Shown here: positions 43,755-54,265 of the stretch, piece by piece
How the letters are laid out: each line of letters starts with the position of its first letter
Numbering within the stretch: position 1 is the first letter of the stretch
Source of the DNA: Amylostereum areolatum
Taxonomy: Eukaryota > Basidiomycota > Agaricomycetes > Russulales > Stereaceae
DNA length: 64,000 nucleotides
Reading direction: 5' to 3'
NCBI GenBank assembly: GCA_012932865.1
Contig: SAXG01000053.1
Coordinates: 62,001 to 126,000, forward strand
The notes under the pieces: generated by a model
Database searches by the model: none
The model's input: the letters and a program-made list of their open reading frames with translations, nothing else
Told to the model about the DNA's origin: nothing
Position numbers and translations under genes: made by a program

Positions 43755-46700
43755 AACGCCCCCCAGTCGCGTCGTCTGGTGGAGGCAAAGGACTTTTGGT
43801 ATCATCGTCGAATCGTTTCGCTGTATTATCATCCATGCATACCTGTGAGCAATCGTATCCCCCGTGTTTGTATCTGTCTACTGTCACCAAGAACAGGCAA
43901 ACACCATCGATCACGCTCAAAGTCAAGCTGATCGGACGAGTTACCAAAAGAGAAATTGACGCAGACGCGCTGCTTGATAGCGGCGCAGAAGGAATTATCC
44001 TGAACCGAAGCTTCGTTGAACGCAAGAAGCTCACCACAAGAAAACTAGAAAACCCGTTCCCCGTGCGTAATGTGGATGGCACCGAGAACGTCATGGGCTG
44101 GGTACGCGACACAACGACCCAGCGGATCCGGATATACTCGCAAGATTCAAGGGCGTACCATGAGGAAGAAGCTGAGTTCTTCATCACCGACATCGGCGAT
44201 CATGACATGATCCTTGGAACAGACTGGCTCGACGAGCACAATCCCACCATAGACTGGCAACGAGACCGTGTTGACATGCTCCGCTGCCCTCCCTCGTGCA
44301 CTCTGTCCAAACCTCCTGTGACGAACCTCGCAACCAAGCCACGGAAACCATCATCGGTCCAATCACAGCGTAAGGTTGAAGCAGGCAAAACCCCGAGGAC
44401 ACCTCTCGTCGTGGACGATCCCTTCCCAGAGCCGGCATATGTGTCCTGGACCCCAGTCCCCACTTATGTTATTCCTGCACGCAGAGTCAAAGGTGTTCGC
44501 GTCCGCACGGTCCATCGCTCCCCTCTACCTGCACGACTCTTCACTGAAGACAACGACGAGCAGCCCATGGTATTCCGAGACTGGGAGATCAATGGACTAC
44601 GCCGCGCCGGAATCCTCCCTGAAACCGATGGTCCTAATCCAGATGCAATACCCATCCGCGCGGGCTTTACAAAAGCGCAGGAGCTTGCAGAGCATTCGAA
44701 AGAGAACGCACGCCCGCAAACCTTTGAAGACTTAGTCCCCCCGCCGTACCGCGACTTTGCGCCTGTATTCGACAAGAAAACCTCCGAGCGACTTCCTGAC
44801 CGACGACCATGGGACCATGCTATCGACATGAAAGACGGCTTTGAACCCAAACCGTGCAAGATCTACCCCCTCTCACCTTCCGAGCAGATCGAACTCGACA
44901 CCTTCCTCGATGACCACCTGAAGAAGGGCTATATCCGCCCATCGAAGTCACCTCAGGCGAGTCCGTTCTTCTTTGTGAAGAAAAAGGATGGAAAGCTGCG
45001 TCCCGTACAGGACTATCGAGAATTAAACAAGGGCACTGTCAAGAATGAATACCCCTTGCCACTGATCTCTGAAATCGTCGACCGCCTCAAAGGTGCAGAA
45101 ATCTTCTCCAAGATGGATGTTCGCTGGGGCTACAACAACGTCCGCATCAAGGAAGGCGACGAGTGGAAGGCTGCGTTCAAGACGAATCGCGGTCTCTTCG
45201 AACCTACGGTGATGTTCTTTGGGCTTATGAACTCCCCTGCAACATTTCAGGCAATGATGAATGAACTGTTCAAGGATCTCATCGACTCGGACAAGGTCAT
45301 CATCTACATGGACGACATCTTGGTGTTCACTCGCACCATGGACGAACACCGTGCCATAGTGCGGCAGGTTCTGCAGTGTTTGCAAGACAACGACCTCTTC
45401 CTCAAACCGGAGAAATGCGTCTTTGAGCAAGACTCTGTCGAATACCTCGGACTCATCATCTCGCACGACAAGATCGCTATGGACCCCGTCAAGGTAGCAG
45501 GTATTCAGGACTGGCCGACACCACGAACGGTCAAAGATGTGCAATCCTTCCTCGGCTTTGGCAACTTCTACCGACGTTTCATCAAGGACTTCTCCAAGGT
45601 TGCACGGCCCCTATTTGATCTGACAAAGAAGGACTGCACATGGGACTGGTCGACGGACTGCCAAACTGCGTTTGACGCACTGAAAGCTGCGTTTACTTCC
45701 TCCCCCGTCTTGGTCATGCCTGACCCAAAGAAGCCTTACCTCGTTGAAGTCGATGCCTCGGACTTTGCTACTGGAGGTATACTCTCGCAGAAAGGCGACG
45801 ACGGTCACTGGCATCCAGTGGCGTATCTGTCCAAGGCCCTATCGGAACCGGAACGGAACTACGACATCTACGACAAGGAGCTGCTTGCGATCATCCGTGC
45901 GCTTGAAGCCTGGCGCCACTACCTCGAAGGCGCCCCCGACACCGTCGAAATCTGGACAGATCACAAGAACCTGGAGCACTTCAAGACGGAACAGAAGCTG
46001 AGCCGCCGACAGGCACGTTGGGCTCTATTCCTCACTCGATTTGACTTCTCGCTCGTTCATAAACCAGGAATTTCCCACCGCCCAGATCCAATGTCTCGAC
46101 GACCCGATCACAAGGATGGTGTTGAAAACGACAACAAGGAACGCGTATTGCTTGACCCCAAGTACTTCCAAGTACGCGCAACAAGGCCAGGAGCAGTAAC
46201 CTCCCTCGGTGATGTCGAACTCCGACGACGCATCCGCGACTGCAAAACCAAGGACATCGAGGTCGTTCAAGCCCTGGACGCCATCTTACGAAACGGACCA
46301 CGTACACTCGTCAAGAACCTTCAAGAGTGGAACTACGAAGAAGGCCTGGTCCTGTTTAGAGGAAAGGTATACGTCCCTGCGGATGACGAGTTGCGACGCG
46401 ACATTGTCAAAATGTACCATGAATCGCCCCTGGCTGGACACCCCGGTCGCTTCAAGACTTACGAGCTTGTGAGTCATGAATATTGGTGGCCTGGCATGTC
46501 TGTCTTTGTCCGCGACTTTGTAGCAGGATGCGCAACCTGCCAGTCGACGAAGACACAGAGCAGCCGACCCCACGTCGACATGATCCCAAACGAAGTACCC
46601 GATCGACCATTTGGCGTCATCTCCACCGACTTCATCGTCGAACTCCCTGACTGCGAAGGCTATAATGCCGTCAACGTCGTGGTTGATCGCCTCACCAAGA

Positions 46701-47842
46701 TGGTGGTTACCACCCCATGTACAACGAAGATCACCAGCGATGGCACGGCCGACATTCTCTTCGATAAGGTATACCGACACTACGGCTTAGCAGACAAGAT
46801 CATCTCGGATCGTGGACCCCAATTTGCTGGACAGGTGATGCGTACACTCAACGAGAAGCTCGGGATCAAGTCCGCCCTCAGCACAGCGTATCACCCACAG
46901 ACAGACGGCCAAACCGAACGCGAGAACCAGAACCTCGAGCAGTTTCTGCGAGTATTCTGCAACTACCGTCAAGATGACTGGGTGAAGTGGTTGCCCTTCT
47001 TCGAGTTTTCTCACAACTCTCGCACCCATGCAGCTACTGGAAAGGCTCCCTTTGAAGTCCTCTACGGCTTCCTCCCCAGGATGTACCCGTCCGTAAACCC
47101 GTCCTCAAAGGTCCCTGCAGTTGAAGAACGCCTCCGTCAACTTGAAGAAGTCCGACAAGAGATCAAAACCAGCCTTGCCCTCGCATCTGACTTAATGAAG
47201 CACTACAATGGTGACACGATCAGCAAATCGACACTGTTCGCCGTTGGAGACAAGGTCTGGCTCGAAGGCAAAAACCTGAAGACGACGAGGCCGAAAGCTA
47301 AGCTTGCTGCCAAACGATTTGGACCCTTCGAGATCGTTGACGTCATTAGCCAAGTGAATTACCGCCTGAAGCTGCCGAAGACGTGGAGAATCCACCCAGT
47401 CTTCCATGCTTCGCTGCTCACCGCATACAAGGAGACAACGGCACATGGTCCAAACTATGAACAACCGCCGCCTGACCTCGTTGATGACGAAGAAGAATAT
47501 GATGTTGAAGACATCATCGACTCGAAGCCGACCCGCAACAAGAAAGGCATACAATACCTCGTCAAGTGGGTAGGCTATCCTGACTCCGAGAATACCTGGC
47601 TCCCTCGCTCCTCGCTCTCAAAGGTCACCGACATGATCGACGCCTTCCACAAACGCCATCCAAACGCACCCCGCCCTGTGCATTCCCTCGGCATCTCCTT
47701 TGACGATTTTCTCGCATCTACCCTTGCAGATGACATTGCGCTCCAGGCGAAAGCGCGTCTTAAAGGGGGGGTAATGTCACGGATCGCTCCATTTCTCTCT
47801 TCGTTTGCAGACCTCGTACACGCGACGCGTCACGGCACATGA
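43751..47842 (+). CDS. pol: Gypsy-5 Pol polyprotein
   Basis: 1363 codons, no stop, entered in the -1 frame of gag. Approximate residues: aspartic protease DSGA at 76-79; RT with FFFVKKKDGKLRPVQDYREL and YMDD at 519-522; RNase H from about 660 (DASDFATGGILSQ, DKELLAII, TDHKNLEHF); integrase HHCC from about 895 (HPGRFKTYELV...CATCQSTK); core with first Asp in STDFIVELPD (~956), second in SDRGPQF (~1018) and Glu in HPQTDGQTERENQN (~1055); chromodomain near 1250-1300 (DVEDIIDSKPTR...YLVKWVGYPDSENTW). The last 22 codons and the stop lie inside the 3' LTR (from 47775). Chromodomains of this class are known to steer integration to particular chromatin. Pol lacks its own obvious ATG start. Confidence 0.96.
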   Translation: MKRPPVASSGGGKGLLVSSSNRFAVLSSMHTCEQSYPPCLYLSTVTKNRQTPSITLKVKLIGRVTKREIDADALLDSGAEGIILNRSFVERKKLTTRKLENPFPVRNVDGTENVMGWVRDTTTQRIRIYSQDSRAYHEEEAEFFITDIGDHDMILGTDWLDEHNPTIDWQRDRVDMLRCPPSCTLSKPPVTNLATKPRKPSSVQSQRKVEAGKTPRTPLVVDDPFPEPAYVSWTPVPTYVIPARRVKGVRVRTVHRSPLPARLFTEDNDEQPMVFRDWEINGLRRAGILPETDGPNPDAIPIRAGFTKAQELAEHSKENARPQTFEDLVPPPYRDFAPVFDKKTSERLPDRRPWDHAIDMKDGFEPKPCKIYPLSPSEQIELDTFLDDHLKKGYIRPSKSPQASPFFFVKKKDGKLRPVQDYRELNKGTVKNEYPLPLISEIVDRLKGAEIFSKMDVRWGYNNVRIKEGDEWKAAFKTNRGLFEPTVMFFGLMNSPATFQAMMNELFKDLIDSDKVIIYMDDILVFTRTMDEHRAIVRQVLQCLQDNDLFLKPEKCVFEQDSVEYLGLIISHDKIAMDPVKVAGIQDWPTPRTVKDVQSFLGFGNFYRRFIKDFSKVARPLFDLTKKDCTWDWSTDCQTAFDALKAAFTSSPVLVMPDPKKPYLVEVDASDFATGGILSQKGDDGHWHPVAYLSKALSEPERNYDIYDKELLAIIRALEAWRHYLEGAPDTVEIWTDHKNLEHFKTEQKLSRRQARWALFLTRFDFSLVHKPGISHRPDPMSRRPDHKDGVENDNKERVLLDPKYFQVRATRPGAVTSLGDVELRRRIRDCKTKDIEVVQALDAILRNGPRTLVKNLQEWNYEEGLVLFRGKVYVPADDELRRDIVKMYHESPLAGHPGRFKTYELVSHEYWWPGMSVFVRDFVAGCATCQSTKTQSSRPHVDMIPNEVPDRPFGVISTDFIVELPDCEGYNAVNVVVDRLTKMVVTTPCTTKITSDGTADILFDKVYRHYGLADKIISDRGPQFAGQVMRTLNEKLGIKSALSTAYHPQTDGQTERENQNLEQFLRVFCNYRQDDWVKWLPFFEFSHNSRTHAATGKAPFEVLYGFLPRMYPSVNPSSKVPAVEERLRQLEEVRQEIKTSLALASDLMKHYNGDTISKSTLFAVGDKVWLEGKNLKTTRPKAKLAAKRFGPFEIVDVISQVNYRLKLPKTWRIHPVFHASLLTAYKETTAHGPNYEQPPPDLVDDEEEYDVEDIIDSKPTRNKKGIQYLVKWVGYPDSENTWLPRSSLSKVTDMIDAFHKRHPNAPRPVHSLGISFDDFLASTLADDIALQAKARLKGGVMSRIAPFLSSFADLVHATRHGT

Positions 47843-48194
47843 CTTTCCCTTGCATCACATGCTTCAACGACGTCATTGCCCGGACTTCCAAGCGGGGTTC
47901 CGCATTCTTATCTATGACATCACTGCTCCGGACCTTCGTCCTCCGCCCCATGACTCCTTTCTTATTGTTCCCCCCGCTCGCACCACTATCGCATCGCATC
48001 GCACCATTGTTCCCACTTGTATATAAGGACAGTGTTTCTCTTCCCTTTTCCCTAGACTGTCCATCTCGTCATACGGTACTGTAGCGCACGTTGCACTACC
48101 CTAGACCCCGGCACTCTCGAATCTATTTTCTTCTCGCTCCTCTCATCGTCGCGACTTAGGCGGTTCATCGGTCTCATAAACTGCATTTCTGACA
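47775..48194 (+). repeat. LTR-B, 3' LTR of Gypsy-5
   Basis: 420 bp, preceded by the polypurine tract AAAGGGGGGGTAA (to 47774). Its first 68 bases also encode the Pol C-terminus. About ten differences from the 5' LTR. Confidence 0.97.
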
Positions 48195-49811
48195 GACGAG
48201 GCTTCTGCCGACGGAAATGACAGCCAAGTCGAGGACAACAGAGGCTCGAAATTTTTTCATCGCAGTAATGCGTCGGACATCTCCAAGGACGCGGAAGACA
48301 AGGATATGGCCAAGGATGACGCCAAGGATGATGTTGCTGACAGCAGATCTGGATCGACCGCCATTTTGAAGGGTCAGAGCCAAGCATCGTACATGGAGGT
48401 GGACAAGGGTGAGGACGAGGTCAAACCCAAGAAGGGTACAAGTCGTGTTGATGCTGCTCGACGCCGTACTGCCAGATCAATGCCTTCCGAATCCGTCCTC
48501 CAAAAGCGGACTGAACCGGACACGTGTGCGACCAAGTCATCTGGCAAGTCCACTGATGTGTACGTCTTTCGCATGATCCTCGACATCCCTCAAGGATCTT
48601 TCTTCTCACCACCCGTGTAGACCACCTTCAAAGCGGCTGCGCTCAATCGGCGGCCTCAACTCTCACTGGACTCCCTCCAGAAAGCTGGCCACTCAACCAG
48701 CTAGGCCTCCTTCACCGAGCCCTCCGCTCGACCCTTTCGATGAAGGCAGCGATGGCGACAAGTTTGCGGACACCTCGACTCGCAACTCTGTCGTAGTCAA
48801 CACGCCCACTCCACGCCCACACCCTCACATGAAGCGGCCGGCACCTGAAAAACATTCTTCAGGTCCCAACCTCGGTGCCCACGATACGAACAAGGAAGCG
48901 ATGGGCAACAATCCGGTGAGTAACATAACTTGAATCCATATTGTCCGTGTTCATCTTTAAGTAGGGAACCACTGTGGCGGCTAGCTCAACCGCACCCGCT
49001 AGGCTCACTCATCAGATTGCGACGAATGCTCGCATCACGCCAGTTTACCAGGTGTGTTTGCCATTGTTCGTACTTACTGCAAGAACTAACTGACGACGAC
49101 AAGGACGCTAACTCCTTTACGCAAGTCTCCACTCCGGTCGTTGCAAAGCTGGGCCCGAAGTCACGCAGGTCGGTGGCAGGGACATCCAGACACAGCAGAC
49201 GCAAGACAAGATGGACTACAGAGCACCTGGACGAGGCTGTCCGCCCGACCTTCAACGGTCCGTTCATGTCCAAGGTGCGCGAATGCGCGGGCAAGTTGCC
49301 ACCATTCTCCTCGCTGTCTGCGGAAGCCATCCAGGACCTTTTCGACGAAATGTACCCTGATGTCAAAGTTGTTGTTGCAAAAGGCGAGGTGGTTTTTGAT
49401 CTTGTAAGCTGAATTTTACCCCGTTGATTGTCACTCACCTTCCTCTCCCAGACAATGCAATGCCTCAATGAATGGAGGTCCATGATTGGCTCTGAGGCGC
49501 TCAACAACGTCAAGGCATACCTTGAAATCGAGAAAGCTGACGACTACGACACCATGGAAGGACGTTGGTGCTTTAAAAGTGCCGCCAACTATGTCAAATG
49601 GGTCCTCCACACCGATGACAGCAAAAATGCGCCTATGTATTGGGCTCGATGGAATGGCGGTGCCAGCAAGGAGGTAAGTATCAATCCGAGAGTGCTTTCT
49701 GGACACTATACTAACTCATTTTCAGGGCCGTTTCCAATTCCACTTGATCCTCAAGACCTTATTGGCACATCTCGCGGTTGTGCTGTCGCAATCCGAAGAG
49801 CGCCCTTCCGG

Positions 49812-50283
49812 TGTTGAACAGACTTATCCAAGTCAGTGGGACGCTCAGTCGAAGGGATACTTTGAGTTATATATTATACCTTATCCAAGTCAGTGAGACG
49901 CTATAGTAAGGTGTGTAAGCCAAAGAGAAATAGGTAGAAGGTATAAAGGATTGCTCACCTCAGTCGAAGGGATACTTCGAGTGAGGAGGCAGGACGAAAT
50001 ACGAGAGCCTTATATACCCAAACCGCTGTGCCATAAGAGCCAATCATAAAAGCCGTAAGAAAGTGGTGTCATAGTGTAGCATAATTAATCAGCGCCAAGA
50101 GTGTGCTCAGTCATCCACCACAGCTTTCATGTGAAAGCGTACAGTAAGAATCACATGCTCCGCACAGCCTCGCACAGCCGATTCCATATTGTTCCGGTTC
50201 TTCCCAGAACCTTCCGTTCCTTTCCGTCACATATTACATAATATAGTTGAAGCTAGAGATCGTCCGCATTACTATCTTCAACA
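49812..50283 (-). repeat. LTR-D, 3' LTR of copia (long form)
   Basis: 472 bp. On the minus strand it starts TGTTGAAG after the purine-rich AAGTGGGAG and ends GTTCAACA. It contains a duplicated AGTATCCCTTCGACTGAG-type word about 115 bp apart, as does the solo copy at 36322-36793. Confidence 0.93.
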
Positions 50284-50309
50284 CTCCCACTTAATGGGAT
50301 GATCGAAAG

Positions 50310-51611
50310 CTAGCGACTCTCCTTTGCTTCTACTAAACCCATCCTCCCACTCAAACGGATGTGTGTGTCATAAGGGACAGGCTTGGTCAGAGCATCTGCC
50401 ACTATATCCGCTAAAGGGGCATGAACCAAGGGAACCAATCCATCATTGACACATTCCCGAATGTAATGCCAACGAATATCAATGTGCTTTAGACTTTTAC
50501 CAGTGACAGGGTTTTGTGCACTAATAAGCGTGCCCCGGTTGTCACCATACAAGGTAAAAGGCACTTGACTTGGGTAGACGATCTCTTGATAGAGGTTCCT
50601 GTACCAAGCTATCTGTTTTGCCGCTTCTGCCATTGCGACATACTCCGCTTCATGGGTAGAATGGGATATCGACTTCTGCTTCTTTGACATCCAGGCGATA
50701 GCGCCGCCGGAGTAGATGAAGACGTATGCAGATGTCGAGTGACAATTATCCCTATTCTCCGCCCAATCCGCATCAGAGAAACCAAATAGCTTGTCCTTCA
50801 CTTTGCCATTGTAGCGAATGCGATAGTCCTGTGTACCAACAATGTACCGCAGAACGTACTTCGCTGCTTTCAGATGGGCCAAAGTGGGGTTTGAGCTGAA
50901 CTGTGCCAGCCGTGTGACCGCATATGCAATGTCCAGACGAGAACCAATGGCGATGTACATGAGACTGCCAATGAGAGACTGGTAGTACGTCCTAGTGTGC
51001 GGGTCTGCGTCTTCGGTTGCCTTTTCAAGGACAATACCAGATGGCAGGGGAGTGCGAGTGGGGTTCGCTTCAGACATCTCGAAATGGGCAAGCATTTCTG
51101 CTATGTTCCGCTTTTGATCTATCTCGATTGTCTTCTGCTTTCTGTCGCGAATGATTCGAATCCCAAGGAAAGAAGACAATTCCCCTAGGTCCGTCATCTC
51201 AAACCGACTAGCGATGGCACTTTTGATGTGCTTGATTTCGCTAAGCGAGTTCCCCATTAACGCCATGTCGTCGATATACAGTATCAAAATGATGACTGTG
51301 TTCCCCTCCTGTCGACGATAGACGTATAATCCCGTGTCCGAATAAGTACGGACGAAGCCTAACTCCTTTAGGAGTGCATCAATTACTGCGTTCCACTGCC
51401 TAGCAGCTTGTTTAAGACCATAGATGGCCTTCAGTAGTAAGACGACTTTCTCCGGATGTGCAGGATCTACGAAACCTTCTGGTTGCTCCATGTAGATTTC
51501 TTCCTCCAGTTGCCCATGCAGGAACGCCGACTTGACGTCCATGCCATGTATTTCCCAATCTTCTTGCACGGCCAACGCAAGGCAGAAACAAATTGTTTCG
51601 AACCGGGCAAC
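50310..51611 (-). CDS. pol: Copia Pol, C-terminal part: reverse transcriptase and RNase H
   Basis: Continuation of the pol frame from 58714 on the far side of Gypsy-6. RT: RFETICFCLALAV, MDVKSAFLHGQLEEEIYMEQ (first catalytic Asp), YIDDMAL (catalytic pair), then SSFLGIRI. RNase H: FGFSDADWAENRDNC, HSTHEAEYVAMAEA, and DIRWHYIRE near the end. The stop is at 50310, 27 bases before the LTR. No premature stop seen. The sequence before 51611 on this strand is Gypsy-6 LTR, not copia. Confidence 0.93.
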   Translation of the reverse strand, partial: VARFETICFCLALAVQEDWEIHGMDVKSAFLHGQLEEEIYMEQPEGFVDPAHPEKVVLLLKAIYGLKQAARQWNAVIDALLKELGFVRTYSDTGLYVYRRQEGNTVIILILYIDDMALMGNSLSEIKHIKSAIASRFEMTDLGELSSFLGIRIIRDRKQKTIEIDQKRNIAEMLAHFEMSEANPTRTPLPSGIVLEKATEDADPHTRTYYQSLIGSLMYIAIGSRLDIAYAVTRLAQFSSNPTLAHLKAAKYVLRYIVGTQDYRIRYNGKVKDKLFGFSDADWAENRDNCHSTSAYVFIYSGGAIAWMSKKQKSISHSTHEAEYVAMAEAAKQIAWYRNLYQEIVYPSQVPFTLYGDNRGTLISAQNPVTGKSLKHIDIRWHYIRECVNDGLVPLVHAPLADIVADALTKPVPYDTHIRLSGRMGLVEAKESR

Positions 51612-52031
51612 TGTCACGGATCGCTCCATTTCTCTCTTCGTTTGCAGACCTCGTACACGCGACGTGTCACGGCACATGACTTTCCCTTGCATCACATGCT
51701 TCAACGACGTCATTGCCCGGACTTCCAAGCGGGGTTCCGCATTCTTATCTATGACATCATTGCTCCGGACCTTTGTCCTCCGCCCCATGACTCCTTTCTT
51801 ATTGTTCCCCCCGCTCGCACCACTATTGCATCGCATCGCACCATCGTACCCACTTGTATATAAGGACAGTGTTTCTCTTCCCTTTTCCCTAGACTGTCCA
51901 TCTCGTCATACGGTACTGTAGCGCACGTTGCACTACCCTAGACCCCGGCACTCTCGAATCTATTTTCTTCTCGCTTCTCCCATCGTCGCAACTTAGGCAG
52001 TTCATCGGTCTCATAAACTGCATTTCTGACA
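51612..52031 (+). repeat. LTR-B, 5' LTR of Gypsy-6
   Basis: Differs from the Gypsy-5 5' LTR at only two positions that I can see. TATATAAGG at 51857-51865. Confidence 0.97.
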
Positions 52032-53239
52032 CCTGGACAGTCTACCCCCACGCCTACCTCGCACCCCTCTCTCCATCTACCTCTGCCGTCTCCACGACGT
52101 TAAAAACTCCCACCACGGACCTCCTGAACGCACCGGTTTTCCTCCCGTTCAACGGAAAGCCGATCACCCCCCGCGACGACGCACCACTCCCCTACCCTTG
52201 GTCCGACGCCGTCACCGTCAACTGCCTCGTCCCCGTACAGAACCTCTGCAAGAAAGATCCCTGGACCGCGCACGGCCTCAACTTCCGCATCTTCGAGTGG
52301 AGGTGGCACAAGGATCACGGTACTGTCGTCCTCGCCCTATACGTCCGAATCACTACGTGCATCAACGTAGATCTCGAACGCCTTGAATTCACCCTCCACG
52401 CCCCCACCTACCACACATACCTCATCCAAGACGCCCCCAACCCGATCCTCCAAACCAGTTTCACCTCCGTCTCCCAGTTTAACCGTCGGACCCCCGAATC
52501 CACCCCGCCACCAGTCCTCCGTCCCACCATCAAGGGTAAGACCCTTCGTCGCCGCCACCACGAACATAAGATCCGCCAGGAAGTAAAAGCCGGCTACCTC
52601 ACCAAGAAACTCCTCGGCCGTCGCCCCGTCGCGGCGGACTTCTTCTAGACCATCATCACGTCCTCCACAGCCCCTCGTCCCCCCACCCCGAACCTTCCCC
52701 CAGGCGTCTTTCGAGACTACTGTCCCGAAGAATACTATATCCTCACCTCGCAGCAGACTAAGGAATCCGTACGTTGGCTACACGACGAACCAAACCGGCA
52801 ACGTCGAGACTGGTACTTCGACGACCGCGACGAACAACCCTACGTCGAAGAATCGGATTTTGCCACCGCTGCGGACGTTCTACAGCGCTTCCTGAACCCC
52901 CCTCCGACCAACTCGCCCCCACCCCGTCGACGTACTGTAATCGAAGTCCCAGAAGGGATCAACCACAACGACACAACTGGGAAGTGGTACGCCTATAGAC
53001 GGAACAAGAACGGAACCCCAGGACGATCAGTAGTTGAGTGGCAGCCCACTTCGTTCAGTCCCGTCCAAGATCACTGGTCGTGGCATCATAACCAGCAATT
53101 CCTCACCCCCGCCGACTTCCTTGTCGCAAAACAAGTTGAGGACGAAGTTGAAGAAGCAGAAGAACGCCGACGAGAAACTCTACGCCGCCTTGATCAAGAA
53201 CTCGCCCAATCCCTCACCGTCCCCCTCCCCTTCGACAAG
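52032..53239 (+). other. Gypsy-6 leader: ATG-free pre-gag frame
   Basis: By eye the same sequence as 41521-42728, including the absence of ATG and the in-frame TAG (52646-52648). Because it is a recent copy it does not count as independent support for the pattern. Confidence 0.65.
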
Positions 53240-54265
53240 ATGTCCGACGCCGAATCCAAACCTGCCGTCTCCAAGCGGGAGATCGGCCCCAAGCCAAAGC
53301 CATTCAAAGGCGATAGACGCGACACCCTCCGGTTCTCCCTCGAGCTCCGCATGTTCCTGCGCGTTAACAAGGATGTTTATGCCACAGATGACGCCAAGAT
53401 GATGCTCCTCCTCAGCCTGATGGAGGACGACACGGCGAAAGCCTGGGCCACGCATCGCCGCATGGAACTCTTCGCCGACGAAGACGAGAAGGAAGACGCC
53501 GACACCCTCGACCCCACGCCCCCCACACTCCACTATAGCTCCTACAAAGAGCTCTTCGAGAGGTTTGGCAAAGACTTCGTGCCCGTCGATCCGAAGATAG
53601 AGGCTCAGCGTAAGATCAACGAGCTCGCAATGACCACCCGGGACGTCACTGACTTTATCACCGAGTTTGAGATGCTGGCAACCATGTCAGCATACGACGA
53701 TGAGGCGCTAATCCACTTTTTCAAGAAGGGACTTCAGCGTGACCTCGGCAAGCAGGTGGCCCAGTCGTACCCGTTCCCCACCAAGCTCGCGGAGTGGAAG
53801 GAGCGCGCCCGCCGCATCAACCACCAGTGGCTCGAAGAGAACCCGGAGAGGAAGAGCAGTCAGTCCAAGGGGGCTGTCGCGCTCACCTCGAACGGTTCGA
53901 CCAACGACTCCTCGTCGCGCCGAGTCGGCGCCTTCACCAACACCTCGACCCGCCCTGCAAAGCTGACGGACGACGAGCGCGCAAAGATGATGCGCGAAGG
54001 CAAGTGCTTCATGTGTCGACAAGCCGGTCACGTCTCTCGCGACTGCCCCAACCGTGACTCGAGCGCGCGACGGGTGGGCGCAGTAGAGACTGGGTCCAAG
54101 GCCCCTCCCCTGCCGACAAACACGGCTCCGTCCACTGCGAAAACAGCTCCCGACCCATCCAAAACCATCACGGCGATCACTCGCCAGCTGAAGGATCTGG
54201 ATGCGGAAGGTAAGGAGCAGGCAGTGGCACTGTTGAAGGATATCCTAGAGTCGCAGGATTTTTGA
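53240..54265 (+). CDS. gag: Gypsy-6 Gag
   Basis: 341 residues, differing from Gypsy-5 Gag at very few positions (for example LATMSAY for LVTMSAY, VAQSYP for VARSYP, KTITAIT for KTIAAIT). Same gag domain, CCHC knuckle CFMCRQAGHVSRDC and QDF-stop terminus with T5 run 54259-54263. Intact. Confidence 0.95.
   Translation: MSDAESKPAVSKREIGPKPKPFKGDRRDTLRFSLELRMFLRVNKDVYATDDAKMMLLLSLMEDDTAKAWATHRRMELFADEDEKEDADTLDPTPPTLHYSSYKELFERFGKDFVPVDPKIEAQRKINELAMTTRDVTDFITEFEMLATMSAYDDEALIHFFKKGLQRDLGKQVAQSYPFPTKLAEWKERARRINHQWLEENPERKSSQSKGAVALTSNGSTNDSSSRRVGAFTNTSTRPAKLTDDERAKMMREGKCFMCRQAGHVSRDCPNRDSSARRVGAVETGSKAPPLPTNTAPSTAKTAPDPSKTITAITRQLKDLDAEGKEQAVALLKDILESQDF

Larger units (their letters stand above)
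41101..48194 (+). mobile_element. Gypsy-5: full-length, apparently coding-competent chromovirus, TSD GACGA
   Basis: 7094 bp with 420-bp LTR-B at both ends, flanked by GACGA (41096-41100 and 48195-48199). Gag (42729-43754) and pol (43751-47842) are uninterrupted with all catalytic motifs, so this is the best candidate in the window for an active copy. The two LTRs differ at about ten positions, mostly C/T and G/A. Inserted in an exon of the host-type gene, same orientation. Confidence 0.97.
40574..49811 (+). pseudogene. Host-type multi-exon Agaricomycete gene, split by Gypsy-5 and truncated by copia
   Basis: The ATG at 40574 opens a frame with the HPGLPD motif common at the start of a large uncharacterised Agaricomycete family. 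TAA at 40694-40696 interrupts it, and a later TGA falls where a second copy of the motif has KRRTAATPS. Exons continue as GKKPQREADSPEV... and GKKHQQIDD, where Gypsy-5 enters (41100). The reading resumes at 48195 with EASADGNDSQVED. Downstream exons encode RWTTEHLDEAVRPTFNGPF..., MQCLNEWRSMIGSEALNNVK and PMYWARWNGGASKE, then GRFQFHLILKTLLAHLAVVL, with introns 49404-49451 and 49674-49725. The gene ends at the copia LTR (49812) and its 3' part is not found after 63413. Function unknown. Confidence 0.6.
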
